Shown here one piece after another: positions 59,271-64,000 of a stretch of DNA of 64,000 nucleotides. The first letter of the stretch is position 1. Each line of letters begins with the position of its first letter. The notes beneath the pieces are model-generated. The model ran no database searches, was not told where the DNA came from, and saw nothing but the letters and a program-made list of their open reading frames with translations. The DNA is from an uncultured Oscillospiraceae bacterium. GTDB lineage: Bacteria > Bacillota > Clostridia > Oscillospirales > Oscillospiraceae. The translations under genes were made by a program, and so were the position numbers. The stretch covers positions 62,001 to 126,000 of the forward strand of contig CAKSWT010000003.1 of the NCBI GenBank assembly GCA_934512135.1, read 5' to 3'.

Positions 59271-60626
59271 TCAGGAGTTCTCGGAATCCTGAGGGGGCTC
59301 CTGAGGGGGATTGGTCTTGGCAGCCTTGCGGGCTGCCCGGCGGTGCTTTCGCCGGTTCAGCGGGCGGCGCCATTTCTCGGAGTTGACCCGGGGGGGATAG
59401 TTCCAGGCTTCGTAGTCCGAGGTGACGGTGGAGAGCCCCTGGTTGGAGAGCAGACGGTTTGTGATTTCGGCCAGAATCTTGTAGATCACGGCAAACAGAG
59501 GCACAGCGATAATCATGCCGAGCAGGCCGAAGAAGCTGCCGAACACCAAAATGGAAACCACCACCCAGAAGCCGTTCAGTCCGGTGGCGTCGCCCAGAAT
59601 CATGGGGCCGATGACGTTGCCGTCCAGCTGCTGAAGGATGATGATAAAGATGATAAAGGTGAGGCACTGCATGGGGTTGATTACCAGCAGCAGCAGCGCC
59701 GAGGGGATTGCCCCCAGATAGGGGCCAAAGAAGGGAATCACATTGGTGACGCCCACGATGATGGAAATGAGCATGGCATAGGGCATATCCAGCACCCGGA
59801 GCCCAAAAAAGCACAGCACACCGATGATGGCGGAGTCCACGATTTTGCCGCCGATAAACCCACCAAAGGCCTGGTTGGCAAAGGTGCAGACGTTGCAGAG
59901 GTAGCCCCCGCGCTTGGTGCCCAGAATGGCATAGCAGAACTTTTTGGCCTGAGACAGAAATTTCCGCTTGCCCATCAGCAGGTAGATGGAGATGATGACG
60001 CCGATGATCAGATTCAACAGGGCCTTGACCAGGTTGACCACGCTGGCGGTGAGGGAGGCCATAACGTCCTGAACCTTGGGCAGGAGAGAGGAGGTAAGCC
60101 AGTTGTTGAAATACTCATAGAGCTTGTCCATCATCTCGTTGGTGAAGTCGGCCATCTCAATGTTGCTGGTGATATGGCTGGTGACCCATTTGTTCAGGGT
60201 GTTGTAGTACATGGGGAGATTTCCGGCGATGGTGTTGAGGCTGTCCAGCAGCTGGGGCAGCACCATGGCCAGCAGAGCCCAGACCAGAAAGATCATCAGA
60301 ATCAGAGAGACCAGGACCCCAAGGCCTCGGCTGATGGTCTCGGCCTTCTCTGGCCGCCGGAGCCTGGCGGCAATCTTCGGCTGGAGGAACTTGGCCACCC
60401 GGCCCACAATGGGATCCAGCAGATAGGCGATGCCCAGGCCGTAGCACACCGGAGCCAGGGTGCGGAACAGGGCACCGAGAATGCCGAAAAAGGCGGTGAG
60501 CTTTGTGACAAACTGGGCCACAACGATACAGGCCACGATCACCACAAAGGCGGTTAGACCCCAGCGAAAGTAGATATTCTCTCGGTGCTTTTCAAATAAG
60601 GTTTCCCGTTCCTGCTTGTCATCCAT
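59271..60626 (-). CDS. AI-2E family transporter
   Basis: 451 residues from ATG 60626 (AAGGAGG upstream). About eight membrane segments; GLGIAYLLDPIVGRVAKFL, SIIVGVTNVIPFFGPYLGAIPSALLLLVINP and LDGNVIGPMILGDATGLNGFWVVVSILVFGSFFGLLGMIIAVPLFAVI mark the AI-2E/PerM family. Members export AI-2 or act in ion transport; the role here is open. The C-terminal 60 residues are basic and cytoplasmic. A TATACT near 60660 is a possible -10. Confidence 0.92.
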   Translation of the reverse strand: MDDKQERETLFEKHRENIYFRWGLTAFVVIVACIVVAQFVTKLTAFFGILGALFRTLAPVCYGLGIAYLLDPIVGRVAKFLQPKIAARLRRPEKAETISRGLGVLVSLILMIFLVWALLAMVLPQLLDSLNTIAGNLPMYYNTLNKWVTSHITSNIEMADFTNEMMDKLYEYFNNWLTSSLLPKVQDVMASLTASVVNLVKALLNLIIGVIISIYLLMGKRKFLSQAKKFCYAILGTKRGGYLCNVCTFANQAFGGFIGGKIVDSAIIGVLCFFGLRVLDMPYAMLISIIVGVTNVIPFFGPYLGAIPSALLLLVINPMQCLTFIIFIIILQQLDGNVIGPMILGDATGLNGFWVVVSILVFGSFFGLLGMIIAVPLFAVIYKILAEITNRLLSNQGLSTVTSDYEAWNYPPRVNSEKWRRPLNRRKHRRAARKAAKTNPPQEPPQDSENS

Positions 60627-60705
60627 GGGCAGCGCCTCCTTGTAAACTGTCTGTATGTAGTATAGCACATGGCCGGGGAAAATGCATCTCTATTCCAAAA
60701 GAAAA

Positions 60706-60741
60706 CCCCGTATGAAACCGGAAAACCGATTCCATACGGGG
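60706..60741 (-). terminator. Terminator of the BKACE gene
   Basis: CCCCGTATG / CATACGGGG with A/T extension of the stem, followed by TTTTCTTTT on the minus strand. Confidence 0.85.
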
Positions 60742-60762
60742 AAAATTCCTATGGAGAAGAAA

Positions 60763-61776
60763 TTACTTCTTGCCGCCCATGGAGGTAGCAGCGAAGTAGG
60801 GGCCGCCGAACTCGTCGGTGACAGCCTGCTTGGCAGCCTCCAGGTCCTCGACCTTTACAGCGTCCAGAGCAGCGCAGACGGCCTCGTGATCCAAGGGCTT
60901 CAGGCCCAGCATCTGACGGGCCTCAGCGGGGGTAGCAACCTCGTTGCCGAAGGCCTCGATGGCCCGGGCAGCGCGCTGAACCAGCATCAGGTTGGTGGCC
61001 ATGACCTTGTTGCCGTCCTTGTCCTTGCCGTAGACCACGTTGTCCTCCATGCCTACGCGGACATGGCCGCCGTTGGCGATGCAGGAGAACATAACAGGCA
61101 GATGGCCCTTGCCGATGCCGAAGCCGGACCAGGTGCACTCTGCGGGCAGCTTGCCAGCGGCCTGGAGGTTGTGCATCTCGTCGAGGAGGATCTGCAGGTC
61201 ATGGGGCGTAGCATCCATGCCGCCCACGACGCCCAGGCAGAACTGGAAGTGCAGAGGAGCCACAACGAAGCCCTTCTTCCAGTAGATGCCCACAGCACGC
61301 AGAGCGCCGAAGTCGAAGATCTCGAACTCGGGCTTAATGCCCTTCTCCTGGTACAGCTTGCCCAGGGTGGAGAGCATGGTGGGGGAGTTGTGGAACACGC
61401 CGCCGGGGATGCCCCAGTTGAAGGAGGAGGCGTCAAAGGTGCCCATCTCGATGCCGGGGACATTCTTGTGGTGGAGCATACGCATGGCGTTGCCATAGGG
61501 GGAGTCATCGGAAACACGGTTGTCACCGGAGGAGGTGCAGTTCACGATCACGTCACAGTCCTTGTGTGCACGGAGGAGACGAATGGTCTCGTAGAACTTC
61601 ACGGGATCCATCACGCCAGCACCGTTGTCGTCACGCATATGGAGATGCACAACGGAAGCGCCGGCCTTCCAGCACTCATAAGCGCACTCGGCGATCTGAG
61701 CGGGAGTCTCGGGGATGTCATAACCAGCAGGAGTGACAGCGCCGGTCAGTGCGGCGGTAATGATTGTCTTTGCCAT
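60763..61776 (-). CDS. Beta-keto acid cleavage enzyme (BKACE, DUF849)
   Basis: 337 residues from ATG 61776 (AAAGGA upstream). Family marks are AALTGAVTPAG, VHLHMRDDNG (zinc His-x-His), NCTSSGDNR, EMGTFDAS and HVRVGMEDN. BKACEs cleave a beta-keto acid with acetyl-CoA to acetoacetate and an acyl-CoA; the lysine-fermentation enzyme Kce is the best known. No other lysine fermentation gene (kamA, kamDE, kdd, kal) is in view, so the substrate is open. It lies downstream of a lipoprotein gene with a terminator between them. Confidence 0.93.
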   Translation of the reverse strand: MAKTIITAALTGAVTPAGYDIPETPAQIAECAYECWKAGASVVHLHMRDDNGAGVMDPVKFYETIRLLRAHKDCDVIVNCTSSGDNRVSDDSPYGNAMRMLHHKNVPGIEMGTFDASSFNWGIPGGVFHNSPTMLSTLGKLYQEKGIKPEFEIFDFGALRAVGIYWKKGFVVAPLHFQFCLGVVGGMDATPHDLQILLDEMHNLQAAGKLPAECTWSGFGIGKGHLPVMFSCIANGGHVRVGMEDNVVYGKDKDGNKVMATNLMLVQRAARAIEAFGNEVATPAEARQMLGLKPLDHEAVCAALDAVKVEDLEAAKQAVTDEFGGPYFAATSMGGKK

Positions 61777-61898
61777 GGAAATCAATCCTTTCTTAATTTC
61801 AGCGTCCTTGCGGACGCCTGTTTACCATCTCCTATTGTAGCACAATTCAGACAAAATGCAATGGTTTTTCATGAATTCTATGGGTGGATTCCACAGAG

Positions 61899-61935
61899 AA
61901 AAAGGCGGACTGCCGCCCATAGGGAGACAGTCCGC
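61899..61935 (-). terminator. Terminator of the second LplA-type lipoprotein gene
   Basis: GCGGACTG / CAGTCCGC, 8 bp with a 15-nt loop, and five U on the minus strand, 17 bp past the stop. The remaining 61777-61898 holds no gene. Confidence 0.82.
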
Positions 61936-61952
61936 GGGAAGGGGGGGAGGAT

Positions 61953-63746
61953 TTACTTGTACATCCGATCGTAGACGGCCTGGTAGATCTCCACGCAGCG
62001 GTCCAGCTCCATGGATTTGCACTGATTCACATAGGCATCCCAGCTCTCGTCGGTCAGCTCTGCCTCACCGATCATCCACTTGAGGATCTGCTCAGTGGCA
62101 TAGGTGTAGACGGTGGTGGCGATGTTGGCGTACTCGGCGTTTTCCTCAGTGGTCAGAGACAGGGTGGGCATGGAGCACTCGTCGGTGCCGTTGCCGTTCC
62201 AGATGTCAAAGGCGGAGAGCTCCACCTCGTCGTAGGTGTAGAACACGGCAGTGGCGTTGGTGTAGTTGTTGAACACCGGGTTGGTGTACATATTCCGAAG
62301 GTTCATGGTGTTGTAGCCGTCGGGGTTGTGAACGATAAAGTCCGTGTAGACAGGCTGGCCCTGGTCGTTATACTCGAAGCACACGCCCTCCTCGCCGTAG
62401 TTGGAGGTCATATAGCCGTCCCAGGTGTAGAACCAGTTCATAAACTCCAGCGCCATCTCCGGGTCGTCGCAGCCGGTGGTGACGGACATGTTGCCGTTGC
62501 CGGTGTGGCTGGTTTTCATGCGGAACTTGTAGGTGTCCCCTGCCTGCTCCACCAGGGGAGCCATGGCCTGGAAATCAAAGGTGGGGGAGATGGCGGCGGC
62601 AGTCATGGTGGGGAACTTGTCGCCACGAATGGAGGTAACGGCGCACTGGTCATTGGAGACGTAGCTGTTGATGTAGTCGGGGCCGTAGGACTCCGAGTAG
62701 AAGTCATCCTTAATGAGCCCGGCGGAATAGAACCGATGGAAGCCGTCGATATAGTTCCGGAAGTGATCGTCGGTCAGGGAGGAGACCACGGTGTCTCCGT
62801 CCATCATCATGCCCAGATCCGTCCAGCCCAGGTTGATGCCGGCGGTGCCGAAGGCGCCGGTAAAGCCTTCCAGCACGGAGGAGTTGTCAATAAAGATGGG
62901 GTAGGTGCACTGATACTGGTTTTTCACGGCGGTGAGGTAGTCAAACATGTCGTCCACGGTGACCGGAGCCTCCATGCCGAATTCCTTGGCCCAGTCCACC
63001 CGGTAGCTCAGGCCCTGCTCCGACACCACGTTGGAGGCCAGGGTCCAGATCCGAAGGATCCGGTTGTCGTCGGTGTAGATGCTCTTGAGGGTGTAGTCGT
63101 CCATGGTGTCCACCAGGGCCATATAGTTGGGCATGTGGTCATCCACCAGATCGGTGAGGTCCAGGATCACGTCGTCCTCATAGGCTGCGGTGACGCCGCC
63201 GGAATAGTAGTCCATGGCCATCAGATCCGGGAAATCCCCGGAGGCCACAGTCAGATTAAACTGCTCATAGGCGGCGGAGTCCGAGCATTCGATAAACTTC
63301 ATCTGCACGCCGGTGGCCTCCTCCACAATGGGAAGGGTGGGCATGTCGGCGTAGCTGTTCATCAGGCCGCTCCAGATAAAGGCGGAGAACACCCGCCACA
63401 TGGTCAGGGTACCCCCCTGGGCCAGGGGATAGGTGATGTTCTCACCGACGCCCTTTTGCAGGGCCTCATAGTCCTCGTTGGTCTGCTGGCTCATGGCAGC
63501 ATATTTTTCCGCCATGGTGGCGTATTCCACCGGGGCGGACTCCAGTGCAGAATCCTCCAAGGCAGAGGGGGCCGACTGGGGCTGGGCGGGAGTTGGGGCC
63601 GCCGAGGGAGCCTGAGACGCGGCAGTGGTATCCGGTCCGGTGGGGGCCGATTGGGAGGATGCGCTGTCAGTGCTACCTCCACAGCCGGAAAACAGCGCCA
63701 GAACCATGGTCAGGGCCAGCAGCAGGGACAACAGCTTCTTTCTCAT
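61953..63746 (-). CDS. LplA-type extracellular solute-binding lipoprotein (second copy)
   Basis: 597 residues. Lipobox LFSGC, then a long Ser/Ala/Pro/Gln linker to about residue 75. Mature part: TYPIFIDNSSVLEGFTGAFGT and MSVTTGCDDPEMALEFMNWFYTWDGY, matching family 1 binding proteins of LplA type. Similar in size, layout and C-terminus (AxYx3YxxYxxx near the end) to the lipoprotein at 21360-23129. No permease nearby. A palindrome at its start site suggests a repressor. Confidence 0.88.
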   Translation of the reverse strand: MRKKLLSLLLALTMVLALFSGCGGSTDSASSQSAPTGPDTTAASQAPSAAPTPAQPQSAPSALEDSALESAPVEYATMAEKYAAMSQQTNEDYEALQKGVGENITYPLAQGGTLTMWRVFSAFIWSGLMNSYADMPTLPIVEEATGVQMKFIECSDSAAYEQFNLTVASGDFPDLMAMDYYSGGVTAAYEDDVILDLTDLVDDHMPNYMALVDTMDDYTLKSIYTDDNRILRIWTLASNVVSEQGLSYRVDWAKEFGMEAPVTVDDMFDYLTAVKNQYQCTYPIFIDNSSVLEGFTGAFGTAGINLGWTDLGMMMDGDTVVSSLTDDHFRNYIDGFHRFYSAGLIKDDFYSESYGPDYINSYVSNDQCAVTSIRGDKFPTMTAAAISPTFDFQAMAPLVEQAGDTYKFRMKTSHTGNGNMSVTTGCDDPEMALEFMNWFYTWDGYMTSNYGEEGVCFEYNDQGQPVYTDFIVHNPDGYNTMNLRNMYTNPVFNNYTNATAVFYTYDEVELSAFDIWNGNGTDECSMPTLSLTTEENAEYANIATTVYTYATEQILKWMIGEAELTDESWDAYVNQCKSMELDRCVEIYQAVYDRMYK

Positions 63747-63789
63747 ATTCCATTCTCCTTTCTTCGGGAGAAGACGACAGTACGCCTTC

Positions 63790-63810
63790 TTATCATGGTT
63801 ACCATTATAA
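63790..63810. promoter_or_regulatory. Operator-like 21-bp palindrome over the -10 of the lipoprotein gene
   Basis: TTAT-N-ATGGT-T-ACCAT-N-ATAA: 9 of 10 half-site positions are symmetric. It overlaps the -10 box and the expected start, a usual repressor position. The binding regulator is not known; the ATGGTNACCAT core would suit a LacI- or GntR-type protein. Confidence 0.65.
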
Positions 63811-63832
63811 AAGGCCTGGCTGTGTTTGTAAA
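63804..63832 (-). promoter_or_regulatory. Sigma-A promoter of the second lipoprotein gene
   Basis: TTTACA (63827-63832), 17-bp spacer, TATAAT (63804-63809) on the minus strand. Confidence 0.82.
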
Positions 63833-63903
63833 CTGGGGATAATTCACAATATTATCTTAACATAATTGTAACATTTATGAAGATAAACCCAGATGAAACA
63901 ACC

Positions 63904-63930
63904 AAAACGCCTCCGACTCAGTTGGAGGCG
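63904..63930 (-). terminator. Terminator of the gene entering from the right edge
   Basis: CGCCTCC / GGAGGCG, 7 bp with a 9-nt loop, then four U on the minus strand, 9 bp past the stop of the partial gene. Confidence 0.75.
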
Positions 63931-63939
63931 GTGCAGCGG

Positions 63940-64000
63940 CTAAAATTCAGGGGTCAAAACGGTGATGTCAAAGGATTCCGTGGCGCCATTCCAGCCATAG
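63940..64000 (-). CDS. C-terminal end of an unidentified gene
   Basis: Nineteen codons are visible before a TAG at 63940-63942, reading YGWNGATESFDITVLTPEF. The frame is open to the right edge and a terminator follows at the right distance, so a real gene end is likely. It looks like a beta-strand-rich C-terminus. No family can be named. Confidence 0.6.
   Translation of the reverse strand, partial: YGWNGATESFDITVLTPEF

Noticed and set aside
63747..63939. Small gene upstream of the second lipoprotein
   Set aside because: No frame with an RBS; the stretch is fully explained by promoter, operator and terminator.

Overview
The window is GC-rich, gene-dense DNA from an anaerobic Gram-positive bacterium, most likely a gut Oscillospiraceae-type Clostridium relative. 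Reasons: groES-groEL behind a perfect CIRCE operator, a two-subunit transketolase, single-chain glycyl-tRNA synthetase, reverse-type rubrerythrin with a PerR-like regulator, SLH and LplA-type lipoproteins, Pta, a CoA-transferase and BKACE enzymes. The taxonomic call is inference from gene content. I found no rRNA, tRNA, CRISPR array, transposase or prophage gene.

Layout. 1-6.4 kb: hemW (cut by the edge), lepA, a GT2 glycosyltransferase, and a CoA-transferase divergent from a PucR-type regulator. 6.5-12.1 kb: groEL/groES, a MATE exporter, and a secreted transglutaminase-like SLH protein. 12.2-19.9 kb: an eight-gene operon (aroF-aroB-aroA-aroC-pheA-aroK-aroQ-aroE on the minus strand) from DAHP synthesis to chorismate and on to phenylpyruvate. 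Its leader encodes a short peptide with FYGYFTYSF followed by an intrinsic terminator, which looks like a Phe/Tyr attenuator. 20-26.8 kb: MaoC-like dehydratase, LplA-type binding lipoprotein, a Gx transporter/NusG-II/ApbE trio, an SDR and a cupin. 27-33.4 kb: metG, rqcP, then an SGNH-DUF4358-MBOAT-DHHW operon for surface glycan O-acylation. 33.5-39.1 kb: a PAP2 phosphatase and a complete branched-chain amino acid ABC transporter (livJHMGF). 39.2-45.5 kb: perR-rbr, nagZ, a zinc-ribbon/TPR/lectin surface protein and an aminopeptidase P. 45.6-50 kb: a signal-less Gly-Gly-Pro/beta-helix protein, a degenerate CbiE/CbiT-like protein and an acyltransferase-3. 50.0-50.3 kb: an apparently free-standing structured RNA with its own promoter and terminator. 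50.5-58 kb: glyS, split transketolase, rsmG, a MinD-like ATPase, a methylglyoxal-synthase-like protein lacking the catalytic residues, a GIY-YIG protein, a repeat-flanked hairpin element and azlCD. 58-64 kb: pta, an AI-2E family transporter, BKACE, a second LplA-type lipoprotein, and the end of an unidentified gene.

Most transcription units have recognisable sigma-A promoters (mostly 17-bp spacers) and GC-rich hairpin terminators, so unit boundaries are well supported. The most interesting items are the Phe/Tyr attenuator with a palindrome at the start site, the orphan structured RNA at 50,043-50,266 with two identical TGCCAG hairpin loops, the MgsA-like protein without its active site next to minD, the 26-bp repeat-flanked multi-hairpin insert at 56,263-56,514, and the orphan CbiE/CbiT-like protein.
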